The notes beneath the pieces were generated by a model. It ran no database searches. It was given only the letters and a program-made list of their open reading frames with translations, and was not told the origin of the DNA. This document shows, piece by piece, positions 1 through 8,749 of a DNA stretch of 64,000 bases (the stretch's first letter is position 1; every line of letters starts with the position of its first letter). The stretch spans positions 114,516 through 178,515 of the forward strand of contig NZ_JNYJ01000016.1 of assembly GCF_000716715.1 (NCBI RefSeq), in the 5' to 3' direction. A program made the translations under genes and the position numbers. This stretch comes from Dactylosporangium aurantiacum (GTDB lineage: Bacteria; Actinomycetota; Actinomycetes; Mycobacteriales; Micromonosporaceae).

Positions 1-1446
1 CTCGGCGTAGCACTCGCCGGCATCGGTCAGGCTCAACGTCCTGACCAGCGCCGGCGCTGTGGTCACCTGGCCGGACCGGGCGTACGCGTCGGCGGCGGCG
101 CGCAGGTCCGCGACGCCGCCGGACGCGGCCCGGCGGCGGTGGACGAGGCCCAGGTTCGCCAGGATGGCGGCGGATCCCGGCTCGGCGGGATCGACCAGCG
201 CCGCGGCCTCCTCGCCGGCCCGGACCGCGGCGTCGAGGTCCGCGGGGTCGTCACGTGCCCTGGACCGCGCGGACAGCGCCGCGGCGAGGTTCGACAGGTG
301 CCTGGCGCGCCGGCCGGCGCCGCCGCCGGCGCTCGCCGTGGCGGCCCGCGCCGCGGCCACGGCGCTGTCCAGATCCGCGGCGGCGGCACCGCGGTCGACG
401 CCGCCGGCCCTGACGCGCAGTGCGGTGCTCAGCGCCGACTGGTGACCGGCATGGTCGGGGTGGGCCGGGTCGACCGCGGCCGCCGCCTCCCGCAGTGCCT
501 CGACCGCGGTGTCGGCGTCGGCGAGGGCGCCGTAGCGCTGGAATCGGGTCCGTGCGGCCCTGGCCAACGCCGCCAGGAGCTTGTGTCGGTCCGGGTCGCC
601 CGCTGCGGCACTGTCGACAGCGGCCCAGGCGGCGTCGACCGCGGCGGTGAGGCTGTGCGCGTCGCCGCGGTGCAGCGAGCGCAGGAACAGCGCGCCGGCG
701 AGGTTGGCCAGATGCCCGGGGCGTTCCCGCGGATCCGACTCCTCGACCGCCAACCAGAGCAGGTCGACGGCGGCGTCCAGGTCGTCGACCGTGCCGGTGT
801 GATCGAAGCGTGTCGCCAGCGCCGACGCGAGGTTGGACCGCCGCCCGGGCAACCGCGGATCGCCGGCCGGCGTCGTGGTCACACAGTCCCGGGCGGCGTC
901 GATCGCACCGTCCAGCGCGTCGAGGTCGCCGGTGGCCTCGAACCATCCGATGTTGGCCATGGCCAGCTGCGTCAGGCAGACGAGACGTCTGGCCGGGTCG
1001 CCGGTGAGCCGCTCCAGGACGAGCTGGAGCAGCAGCCGCGCGTCGAGGTACAGGTCCGGCTGCGCGAACCTGCGCTCGTCCCGGAGCAGCCGTTGCGCCC
1101 GCTGGTGCCACTCACCCACGTCCTGCTGGGTCACGGCGCTCACCTGGCTGACCACGTCGCGGACACCGTCGGGCACCAGATCGGGTGCTTGGCGGAAGAC
1201 CGTCGCGAAGTGCCGCAACGCCAGCATCGCGTCGTCTCGGCCGTGGTCGGCCGGCAGTTCGGCGATGACCCGGTAGTGGTGCAGCAGCGCCAGGCTGTAC
1301 GCGACCTCGAGCTCGCCGGCGCGCGGCGCCAGGCTGTCGGCGTGGGCCGTCGCCTCCGCCGAGCCGAGGATCTCCCCGCCCGCCTGGCCGGTGCTGAAGC
1401 GGTCCAGCAGCTCGTCGAGCGCCATGAGTGGGTCGCCGGTGTTCAT
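1..1446 (-). CDS. TPR-repeat protein, N-terminal 482 residues (cut by window edge)
   Basis: The frame is open from an ATG at 1446 to the left edge with no stop. A good ribosome site (GGGAAGG) lies about 6 nt upstream of the start. The protein is Ala/Leu/Arg-rich with recurring helical units of the form LDxLDxAIDAARD, DDLDAAVDLLxLA, ADADTAVEALREA and DLDAAVRAGEEA. This periodicity is typical of degenerate TPRs in actinobacterial TPR-CHAT proteins, and the units resemble those of the 1231-residue CHAT protein at 16032-19727. The missing C-terminus would decide whether a CHAT protease or another effector follows. It lies 97 nt downstream of the PHP gene on the same strand. The exact function is unknown. 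Confidence 0.8.
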   Translation of the reverse strand, partial: MNTGDPLMALDELLDRFSTGQAGGEILGSAEATAHADSLAPRAGELEVAYSLALLHHYRVIAELPADHGRDDAMLALRHFATVFRQAPDLVPDGVRDVVSQVSAVTQQDVGEWHQRAQRLLRDERRFAQPDLYLDARLLLQLVLERLTGDPARRLVCLTQLAMANIGWFEATGDLDALDGAIDAARDCVTTTPAGDPRLPGRRSNLASALATRFDHTGTVDDLDAAVDLLWLAVEESDPRERPGHLANLAGALFLRSLHRGDAHSLTAAVDAAWAAVDSAAAGDPDRHKLLAALARAARTRFQRYGALADADTAVEALREAAAAVDPAHPDHAGHQSALSTALRVRAGGVDRGAAAADLDSAVAAARAATASAGGGAGRRARHLSNLAAALSARSRARDDPADLDAAVRAGEEAAALVDPAEPGSAAILANLGLVHRRRAASGGVADLRAAADAYARSGQVTTAPALVRTLSLTDAGECYAE

Positions 1447-1543
1447 ACACTGCCTTCCCGCCGGTGGGGCGTGCCGGTCAACGGTGCGGTGGCGTCGCGG
1501 TGCAACGGTCGCACAGGCGACCGGTCGCCTTCGAGTCCTTCGC

Positions 1544-2389
1544 TCACGCCAAGCCCCACAGTTCCTGGTCGTCGACGGGGCGGAACCCGGCGGCTTCGGC
1601 CATGGCCTTGGCCACGGCGAAGTTGTGGGCGACCTCGGCCGGGCCGTGTGCGTCGCTGCCGAACGACAGCCATCGGCCGCCGCTGTCCCGCCACCAGCGC
1701 AGGAGTGTGAACGGTTCGGCGAGGCGGGTGTTGAGCTCGAAGATCCGTCCGGTGCCGGCGAGGGCGGTCAGGACGGCGCGGAGCTCCTCCTCGAATGCTG
1801 CCACAGCCATCGTTCCCGCCGACTGCGGCCAGGCCCGCAGCGGATAGTCGACGTGGCCGAGGATCGCGAACGCACCGGTGTCCTGGACCATGCGGAGCAC
1901 CTCGGTGAGGTACCGCCGGACGACGTCGTGCGGCTCGGTCGTGCCGTAGAGCCGGTCGACGACGGCGAACACTCCGCGGTCGGCCAGGGAGTGCACGGAG
2001 CCGACGACCCGGTCGAACGGGTACCGGGCGAGCAGGTCCCGGGCCGCGTCGGCGTGCCAGTGCGGCTCACCGAGCTCCACGCCGGACCGGATGCGCAGGC
2101 CGGGGAACGCGGCCCGGCACCGCTCGATGCTCTCGGCGTAGCCCGCGTGGTCGAACGCCGGGGCGTAGAACCGGCCGTCGTCGCCGATCATCGCCTGGAA
2201 CTCGGCGGGCATGGTGGCGACCCCTTGCGGCGGGATGGTCCAACGGGTGAAGTCGGCATGCTCGGTGAAGGCGATCGCGCGCAGGCCGAGGGCCGCGGCG
2301 GCCGCGCACGAGCGCATCATCGATCCGCCGAGAGCGTCCCAGGACCATTCGGAATGCACGTGGTTGTCAGCAGGTAACACACCAAGCAT
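1544..2389 (-). CDS. PHP-domain phosphoesterase (histidinol-phosphatase-like)
   Basis: This 281-residue protein carries the metal-binding motifs of the PHP superfamily: HVHSEWSWD near the N-terminus, TEHADF around residue 45, a central GHVDYP and a C-terminal SDAHGP. The length fits HisK-type histidinol-phosphate phosphatases, which hydrolyse phosphate esters with a trinuclear metal site. Many PHP proteins of this size act on other phosphoesters, and no his genes are nearby, so the substrate is open. It is divergent from the phosphotransferase gene at 2518 and precedes the TPR gene on the same strand. Confidence 0.8.
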   Translation of the reverse strand: MLGVLPADNHVHSEWSWDALGGSMMRSCAAAAALGLRAIAFTEHADFTRWTIPPQGVATMPAEFQAMIGDDGRFYAPAFDHAGYAESIERCRAAFPGLRIRSGVELGEPHWHADAARDLLARYPFDRVVGSVHSLADRGVFAVVDRLYGTTEPHDVVRRYLTEVLRMVQDTGAFAILGHVDYPLRAWPQSAGTMAVAAFEEELRAVLTALAGTGRIFELNTRLAEPFTLLRWWRDSGGRWLSFGSDAHGPAEVAHNFAVAKAMAEAAGFRPVDDQELWGLA

Positions 2390-2517
2390 GGTCGCGGTGG
2401 CCCGTTCGCACCGGCAACGACGCCGTCTGTACGGCGTTGTCCGGACCTGTGTCCGGACGCCCGCGGCGGCGTTGCGTCATTGCCCGGCCCTCGCGGCCGC
2501 ACCTATCATCGCTGACC

Positions 2518-3435
2518 ATGTCAGCTGCCGAGGACCTGCTCACCCACCTTCTCGACCTCGCCGGACGCCACGGTCTGCGGGTGCGTCCGGAGACGGCGCG
2601 GGTCGACGACACCGGCTGGGACTTCGTGGTGGTCCACGTCGACGGCGATGACGGCCGGCCATGGATCCTGCGGGCACCGCGCCGGCCGGGTGCCGGTGCG
2701 ACGGTGCGGGCCGAGCAGCGTCTCCTCGAGCTGCTGCGCGGGCGGTTCCCGGTCGCGATCCCGGACTGGCGGTACGCGGACGAGACCTTCATCGCGTACC
2801 CGCGGCTGCCCGGCGAGCCGGCCGCGGCCGAGGATCCGGTGACGTTCGAGCTGCGGTGGCGCATCGACCGGCAGCGTCCGCCGCGGCACTACCTGCTCGC
2901 CCTCGGCCAGTGCATGGCGCGGTTGCACGCCACGGACACGCACGCGGCGGCCGGGACGGGCATCCCGGTGCGTGCACCGGACACGATCCGCGCGCGGTTC
3001 GCCGGTCATCTCGCCTTCGGCGCCGCCGAGCTGGGCATGCACGCGACCTGGCTGGAGCGGGGGCGGCGCTGGCTGGACGACGACGCGTTGTGGTCGCCGC
3101 GGGTGGTGCTGATCCACGGTGACCTCCATCCGGGCCACACGCTGGTCGGCGAGGACGGGACGTTGCTGGCCGTGCTCGACTGGACGGACGCGGAGGTCGG
3201 CGATCCGGGGCAGGAGTTCGTGGAGGCGGCCCGGAAGTTCCCCGCTCACGTGCTGGACGAGCTCATCGGTGCCTACGTCGGAAGTGGCGGCCCGTCGTGG
3301 CCAGGGCTGCGCGGCCATGTGGTGGAGGCGATCGCGTTCGCGCCGCTCGCGCTCGCGGTGCTCGGGGCCGAGGCCGGCCAGCAGCGCTACGTCGACAAGG
3401 CGCGAGCGGTGCTGGGCGTGCCGACCGCGGGATGA
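2518..3435 (+). CDS. Macrolide 2'-phosphotransferase-like protein (APH fold)
   Basis: A 305-residue protein with the aminoglycoside/macrolide phosphotransferase fold. The catalytic loop HGDLHPGH sits at residues 200-207 and the metal-binding Asp is in VLDWTDAEVGDP around residue 221. The HPGHTLV and DWTDAEVGDP variants are those I associate with the Mph family (GTP-dependent inactivation of macrolides) rather than aminoglycoside kinases. The start is the ATG at 2518; an upstream in-frame ATG at 2437 would add unrelated residues that overlap the likely promoter. No macrolide synthase is visible in the window, so it may be intrinsic resistance or act on an endogenous sugar or amino-alcohol substrate. 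Confidence 0.78.
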   Translation: MSAAEDLLTHLLDLAGRHGLRVRPETARVDDTGWDFVVVHVDGDDGRPWILRAPRRPGAGATVRAEQRLLELLRGRFPVAIPDWRYADETFIAYPRLPGEPAAAEDPVTFELRWRIDRQRPPRHYLLALGQCMARLHATDTHAAAGTGIPVRAPDTIRARFAGHLAFGAAELGMHATWLERGRRWLDDDALWSPRVVLIHGDLHPGHTLVGEDGTLLAVLDWTDAEVGDPGQEFVEAARKFPAHVLDELIGAYVGSGGPSWPGLRGHVVEAIAFAPLALAVLGAEAGQQRYVDKARAVLGVPTAG

Positions 3436-3447
3436 CGGCGCGGCCGC

Positions 3448-4275
3448 TCACACGGCCTTGCGGGTGACCCGGTTGATCCTTGTGCCGGTGTCGGGGGTCA
3501 GGTCCGGGCCGGCGCCGTCCGCGCAGCCGAGCTGCGCCGCCAGGGCAGGGCCGTGGAGGTCGACGGCGGCCTCCATCAGGTCGGTGATCAGGGCCGTCGC
3601 CCCGCGACCCGCCCGTACCGCCGCGATCAGGGTCAGCGCCGACAGGATCGCCAGCGGCCACCAGGTGAGCGCCAGGACCGCGTACAGCACGGCCCAGGCG
3701 ATCCACCTGGCCGCCGCGTGCCACAGTCCGGCGGCGTGCCGCAGCTCGGCCCGGACGGCGTCCGGCAGCACCAGCCACAGCCTCGGCCACGCCGACGGCA
3801 GGTCGAGCCCGTAGGTGTTGCGGACGCGGCTCTCCAGCGCCGTCATCCGATCGCCCGTCCAGGTCGGCGACCGGGGCTCGGCGAGCGCGATCCGCGCACG
3901 GCGGCCGGCGAGCCGTCGCCGCCTGTCGCCATCGGTGGCGGCCTGCACCCCCGTGTCCGCCGTCTGCCAGCGATGCAGGCGCGACCGCCGCAGCAGCCGC
4001 GACAGCGGCCACGGCACCGCCCGGCCGAGCCAGACCTGGCGGACGACCCCGGCGAGGACGTCCACGGCGATGACGCCGGCCGCGCCCACCAGCGGCAGCG
4101 CCACGAGCAACGCCACGACCCGGTCGGCGGCGTGCTGCTGCGCCGTGCCACGGCCCAGGTCGAGGTCGACCCGTCCCCACCACCCGGCGCCGGTGGCCGC
4201 GGCGATCCACAGCACCACCGCGGGCTCGGCGAACCGTCTCCACCGCCCCAGCTGGACCGGCTCGTCGATCAGCAT
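3448..4275 (-). CDS. Multi-pass membrane protein, third gene of the STAND operon
   Basis: A 275-residue protein with one or two hydrophobic segments at about 16-32 and 52-78, an Arg-rich soluble stretch (about 90-170) and a hydrophobic hairpin at about 185-220. I recognise no enzyme motif. Its start lies only 7 nt after the stop of the kinase-like gene, so it is probably co-transcribed with the STAND NTPase and that protein. By position it could be a membrane effector or anchor of the module. The C-terminus is soluble. It ends 12 nt from the convergent phosphotransferase gene. Confidence 0.7.
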   Translation of the reverse strand: MLIDEPVQLGRWRRFAEPAVVLWIAAATGAGWWGRVDLDLGRGTAQQHAADRVVALLVALPLVGAAGVIAVDVLAGVVRQVWLGRAVPWPLSRLLRRSRLHRWQTADTGVQAATDGDRRRRLAGRRARIALAEPRSPTWTGDRMTALESRVRNTYGLDLPSAWPRLWLVLPDAVRAELRHAAGLWHAAARWIAWAVLYAVLALTWWPLAILSALTLIAAVRAGRGATALITDLMEAAVDLHGPALAAQLGCADGAGPDLTPDTGTRINRVTRKAV

Positions 4276-4282
4276 CCGCGGG

Positions 4283-5878
4283 TCACCGGGTCTCGGGAAT
4301 CATGGTGGACGGCTCGGTCCGGGTGAGGTTGCACCGCGGCTCCGGTCCGCCCGGCGACCGCCGCTCCAGCCGCCGGCACAACCGCAGCGGGCAGCGGTAC
4401 ACGTCGGCCTGGAACTCCCCCTCCGTGCCCGACGTGCCGAACCTGGGGTCGAACTGCGGACCGCCGAGCCCGCGGACGAACTCCCGCAGCTCCTCGGTGC
4501 GGTCCACGCCGCCGAGAGCGTCGGTCCGGAACTGCTCCACCGTGTCGCGGTGCGCGTCGCCCGCCGCCGTTCTCAGGCCGGTGTAGTGCCGGCACAGCCA
4601 GCCGGTCGTGTCGGGGCCGGTGCGCTCGGCGACGGGCGCCGGGTGCGCGGAGCGCCTGCTCGCGTTCGGGTGTGCCCGCTCGAACTGCGCGGCGGCCCGG
4701 GCAGCGAGCCGCAGGAACCATGGCTTGGCCGCCTCCGGGGTCGAGGTGCGGCCCAGGAAGAGCATGGCGCAACCGACGATCGACAGCAGCGTCTGCAGCC
4801 GCCACTTGGGCTCAAGACCGGTCGGGTGCACCCAGCCGACCGCTTCGTCGTGCACCGCGCGGACGACCAGGTCGAGCCAGCCGGGGACGAGCTGATGCGG
4901 CCCGTCGTCGGGGTCGAGCAGCAGGTCGATGAGGGCGTCGCACTGCGACGTGGACAGCGTCTCGAATGCCCGGGCGATGATGTAGAGCACGAAGTGCACC
5001 GGGTCGCGGGTCACCGGACCCTGCTGCTCGTACAGCGCCGTGTCGATGAGGAAGAACGCCGTGGTGTCGAACGGCCTGACCTTGACGAGGGCATTGTCGG
5101 AGTGCAGGTCGCCGTGGGTGCGGCCGACGATCGCCGGCACCGTGACCGCGTCGGCGAAGTACTCCCCCTTCGCCAGCGCGAACGGGGAGGGCAACGGTTC
5201 GGCTTCGCCGGCGACCCGCACGTGGTCGCCCTGGTGCCGGCGGGCCAGCTCGTGCAGCCGGCCGTCGGGCGCCAGCTGGTCGCCGATGTGCGCCCGCAGG
5301 AACTCGCGGACCGTCCATGCGTTGGCCGGGGGCGGGGCGATGTACGGGCGGCCGGCCCAGTCGTGCAGCACACCGTGGACGATGGCGCGGCAGGCGTCCG
5401 CGAATTCCTCCGGGGTGCAGCTCACCCCGGCGGTGCCGACCGGCTCGGGGTCGATGGTGATGCGGAGCATCCGCCGCAGGAGCACGGTGAGCACCTCGGT
5501 GCTCGGCAAGTCCTTGCCGGCGATGCTCTGGAACGTGATCCAGCGGCCGACGCCCGCCGCGACCGCCTCGTGCTGGAACGTGGTGAGGTGCCGGCCGGCG
5601 AACTCCTTCGCCTCCCGTACCGCCGCCCGGTGCCGCTTGTACTCCAGCTCGTGCAGCCGCCCGTCCTCGGCCTGCAGCACCTTGAGCACGAGCAGCCGGG
5701 TCTCGGCGGTCCCTTCGTCGGTCTCGCTCACCACGGCCACCGGTGCGCGGCTGCGACCGTTGACCAGCCAGTGCTGCAGCTCGTAGAAGCGATCGTGGAG
5801 CTCGGCCCATGCGGCCAGGGTCGCCGCCACGTCAGGCTCGAGGCCCCGCCGCAGGTTGTCGTCGAGGTGGTCACTCAT
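4283..5878 (-). CDS. Kinase-fold (APH-like) protein associated with a STAND NTPase; possibly a ternary-complex-associated-domain (TCAD) protein
   Basis: A 531-residue protein with LVLKVL (Lys66) and a catalytic-loop-like THGDLHSDN at 254-262, followed by FFLIDT at about 276-280. These match a protein-kinase/aminoglycoside-phosphotransferase fold, with HGD and two downstream metal ligands retained. The C-terminal 130 residues hold Cys/His-containing segments (CRHYTGL, YRCPLRLC). The start codon overlaps the stop of the STAND gene by 4 nt, so the two are translationally coupled. From memory, proteins like this occur as the central partner of ternary NTPase conflict systems; that assignment is inference. 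It could phosphorylate a protein or small molecule, or act only as a scaffold. Confidence 0.65.
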   Translation of the reverse strand: MSDHLDDNLRRGLEPDVAATLAAWAELHDRFYELQHWLVNGRSRAPVAVVSETDEGTAETRLLVLKVLQAEDGRLHELEYKRHRAAVREAKEFAGRHLTTFQHEAVAAGVGRWITFQSIAGKDLPSTEVLTVLLRRMLRITIDPEPVGTAGVSCTPEEFADACRAIVHGVLHDWAGRPYIAPPPANAWTVREFLRAHIGDQLAPDGRLHELARRHQGDHVRVAGEAEPLPSPFALAKGEYFADAVTVPAIVGRTHGDLHSDNALVKVRPFDTTAFFLIDTALYEQQGPVTRDPVHFVLYIIARAFETLSTSQCDALIDLLLDPDDGPHQLVPGWLDLVVRAVHDEAVGWVHPTGLEPKWRLQTLLSIVGCAMLFLGRTSTPEAAKPWFLRLAARAAAQFERAHPNASRRSAHPAPVAERTGPDTTGWLCRHYTGLRTAAGDAHRDTVEQFRTDALGGVDRTEELREFVRGLGGPQFDPRFGTSGTEGEFQADVYRCPLRLCRRLERRSPGGPEPRCNLTRTEPSTMIPETR

Positions 5879-8505
5879 GTGGGCTCCTTGGGCGTGGGCT
5901 GCGGGACGGTGCGCTGGTGCAGCGCGAGCACTGCGTCGCGGGTGGCCCTGGTGTGCGGATGGTCGACGCCGAGGGCGTGTTGGCGGTCGGCGAGCACGGC
6001 GAGCAGCTCACGCTGCGCGACCGGGACACGGCCCTGGTCGAGCAGGATGAGCCCGAGCCGGTGCCGGCTGGCCAGGGTCGCCGGGTGCAGCTCACCCAGC
6101 TGGCGGCGGCGGGCCGCCACGACGGTCTGCCCCAGCGACGCGGCCTCCTCGAGGTCGCCGCTGTCGTGCAGGCAGTCGACCAGTGCCTGGCCCACGGCGA
6201 GGGTCCGCGGGTGGTGCAGGCCACGGACCTCCTGGTTGGTCTTCCACAACCAGGCCAGCTCCCTGCCGGCGGCGTCGAGATCGTCGAGTCGGTGCTGGAC
6301 CTCGGCGAGGTACTGGTGGGTGACCAGGGTCGCCGGATGCAGGCCGCCGAGCACGGAACGCCTGCCCTCCAGCACATCCCGGTAGCGGTCGCGTGCCTCG
6401 ACCAGTCGCCCTCGCGCGCGCAGCAGGTCGGCTTCCCCGTGCAAGCTGGTCAGCGTGTCCGGGTGCCGGCCGCCGAGCAACCGCATCCTTGCCTCGACCG
6501 TACGGGTGAGCAGGGCGTCGGCGTCGTCGAGCGCACCTCGCTGGCGCAGCGTCCGGGCCAGGTAGTGCTGCGTCATCAGCGTGTCCGGATGCTCCGGGCC
6601 GAGCGTGTCGATCCGGGCGGCCAGGACCGAGCGGTACCGCGCTTCGGCGCCGGCCAGGTCGCCCTGGTCGTACAGGACCCTGGCGAGGCCGTGTTCCAGC
6701 GCCAACGTGTCCGGTGCGTCGGGCCCGAGCCGGCTGTGGGCCACCTCGAGCGCCCGGACGAACGCCGCGGCCGCCTCGTTCAGGTGGCCGGCGGCCCGCA
6801 GGAAGTGCGCCGCACGGGCGGCGAGGCCGACCACCGACAGGACGAGCGCGTCGTCGACCGGTCCGACGTCGAGCAGGTCCAGCTGCGCCGTGCAGTGATC
6901 CGCCAGCAGCCGCCACCGCACCCAGGAGGTCGGGGACTTCGGGTCGTCCTCGGCCGCCGGAGACAGGACCGCGGTGGTGAGCTGCAGGTACCGCCCGAGC
7001 TCCCGGCGCAGCCGCGGGTCGGCCCGGACGGTGTCGCGGACCAGCAGGTGCAGCGTCAGCGACGGCTCGGCCTCGCCGTCGGCCAGGGTGATCAGGCCGA
7101 GGCCCTGCAGCGCGCGGAGCGTGTCCCAGGTGCCCAGCGCCGGCATACCGGCGAACAGCGGTGACCGGACCAGGATGTCGGGCTTCAGGATCCGCGTGAA
7201 CGGCACCGGCCCCGCGCCGAGGCACGCCAGCAGGTACAGCATGGGCCGCCCGTACGTGAAGCCACGGTCGATGAGCAGCGCCAAGGACAGCGCCCAGGTC
7301 CGGTCGACCATGTGCTGGTCGGATCGCCCGCCGGCGGTCGCCGCGGCCAGCATGCCCACGCCGGCGCCGTGGTCGAGCGCCGCGACGTAGGCCGGGAACG
7401 TCCGGGGCAGGTCCGGGGTGGCGAGCCGGGCCGGCATCCTGCCCGCTTCGGCGAGGTACCGGCCGGCGAGCATCAGCGCCAGCGGCAGGCCACCGAGCCG
7501 CTCGGCGAGGTCCGCCGCCTCGCCGGGGGTGCCGGCCGGGTGCCCGCCGAGCTCGACGAGCACGTCGGCGCCGTCGGCGCGGGTCAGGCCGGTGACCCGG
7601 TGGAAGGAGATCCACTGTGGCGGCGGGTCGTGCCACGTGGTGGCCAGGCCGTCCCGGGTGGTCACCACGACGGTGCCCATGCTCGTGCGCGCCGGCCGCA
7701 GCCAGCCGGTCCCGTCGGTGAGATGCTGTCCGGGAAGGCCGAGCGACCTCGACGGGTCGTCCGCGTTGTCGAACACGAGCAGCCAGGGCCGGTCGAGCGC
7801 GTCGAGGTGTTCCCAGACGAGGTCCGGCAGGCTGCCGCCGCGCAGCCGCTCGGCGGAGATCCCCAGCTCCACGGCGAGGGCGTGCATCGCCGCGAAGGTG
7901 GTGGAGGCGTCGTCGGCCGGTATCCAGAAGGTACGCACGCCCGCGTCGACGGCGCGTTGCGCGAGGGTGAGCGCGATCATGCTCTTGCCGCTGCCGCCGA
8001 TGCCCTGCAGCACATGCACGTGTGGCCCGCCGGCCAGATGGGTGGACGAGGTCACGGTGGCGTCGAGGGTCCGCACGATGTCGTCCCGGCCACGCACGCG
8101 CGGCTCGACCAGAAGTCGCCGCAGCGGCGGCAGGATCGACACGGCGACCGGCGGTGTGGTGTGCGCGGTGGTGGACGGTGACTCGTCCGCCTGCTCACCA
8201 CCGGTGCGCAGGCGCCAGTACGCGGCCTGCCACGCCTCGATCTCGGCGGGATCGGTGATGCCGAGGGTGCGTACCAGGCGGCCGACGAGGTCGGGCGGCT
8301 GCAGGGCCGGCAGGTGCGCGCCGGCGAAGTACCCGCCGACCGTGCTCGGCGGCAGCCCGAGTGCGTTGGCGACGCGGCGCACGCTGAGTCCGCTGCGCTG
8401 GCGCGCGATGGTGAGCTCGGCGCCGAAGCCGTGCCGGGTGACGATTCGGCGCGGATCGGGGCCGTCGGTCGGCTCGCGTCCGCCCGGCGTCGCCGACCTC
8501 ACCAT
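5875..8505 (-). CDS. HTH - STAND (NB-ARC-like) NTPase - TPR protein
   Basis: An 876-residue signal-transduction ATPase. The N-terminus (about 25-85) looks like an XRE-type helix-turn-helix. A Walker A GIGGSGKS is at 168-175, a Walker B LLVFDNADD at about 242-250, VVTTRD (sensor) at about 280-285 and the STAND-typical GLPLAL at 339-344. From about 560 to the end there are TPR_12/kinesin-light-chain-type repeats with the recurrent LGxxHPDTL motif. STAND proteins oligomerise on ligand sensing by the repeat domain. The gene heads an operon with the overlapping kinase-like gene and a membrane protein, and diverges from the aminomutase operon across 244 nt. It may be a regulator or a conflict/defence sensor. 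Confidence 0.88.
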   Translation of the reverse strand: MVRSATPGGREPTDGPDPRRIVTRHGFGAELTIARQRSGLSVRRVANALGLPPSTVGGYFAGAHLPALQPPDLVGRLVRTLGITDPAEIEAWQAAYWRLRTGGEQADESPSTTAHTTPPVAVSILPPLRRLLVEPRVRGRDDIVRTLDATVTSSTHLAGGPHVHVLQGIGGSGKSMIALTLAQRAVDAGVRTFWIPADDASTTFAAMHALAVELGISAERLRGGSLPDLVWEHLDALDRPWLLVFDNADDPSRSLGLPGQHLTDGTGWLRPARTSMGTVVVTTRDGLATTWHDPPPQWISFHRVTGLTRADGADVLVELGGHPAGTPGEAADLAERLGGLPLALMLAGRYLAEAGRMPARLATPDLPRTFPAYVAALDHGAGVGMLAAATAGGRSDQHMVDRTWALSLALLIDRGFTYGRPMLYLLACLGAGPVPFTRILKPDILVRSPLFAGMPALGTWDTLRALQGLGLITLADGEAEPSLTLHLLVRDTVRADPRLRRELGRYLQLTTAVLSPAAEDDPKSPTSWVRWRLLADHCTAQLDLLDVGPVDDALVLSVVGLAARAAHFLRAAGHLNEAAAAFVRALEVAHSRLGPDAPDTLALEHGLARVLYDQGDLAGAEARYRSVLAARIDTLGPEHPDTLMTQHYLARTLRQRGALDDADALLTRTVEARMRLLGGRHPDTLTSLHGEADLLRARGRLVEARDRYRDVLEGRRSVLGGLHPATLVTHQYLAEVQHRLDDLDAAGRELAWLWKTNQEVRGLHHPRTLAVGQALVDCLHDSGDLEEAASLGQTVVAARRRQLGELHPATLASRHRLGLILLDQGRVPVAQRELLAVLADRQHALGVDHPHTRATRDAVLALHQRTVPQPTPKEPT

Positions 8506-8749
8506 GACGGCGAACCACGATGGCCGGCCGGGTCGCGGTTCGCGGGCGCGTGACCGGCAGGATCCGGTGGTGTCCGCGCGGGCGGCGGTGCGCTGTCCTC
8601 AGTCAATGGCGGCCCTCCGAAGCAGGTCCGCTCCACCGTAACAACGCTGTGTGATCATCGCCGTACGAGGTTGTCCGGCTTCGAACGGGGTCCCTTCCCG
8701 CCTGGTAGCACCGGTGTTTGCATCGACGTGCGCCGACAGGAGGACTGGT

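Noticed and set aside
4283..5878. Simple aminoglycoside phosphotransferase
   Set aside because: The HGD loop matches the fold, but the protein is 531 residues, coupled to a STAND gene, and has extra N- and C-terminal regions not found in resistance enzymes.
3815..6385. An 856-residue plus-strand frame
   Set aside because: Antisense to the STAND/kinase-like/membrane operon; biased composition and no domain.
8651..8749. N-terminal extension of the lysine aminomutase
   Set aside because: In frame, but there is no ribosome site before 8651, while a perfect AGGAGG precedes the ATG at 8750.
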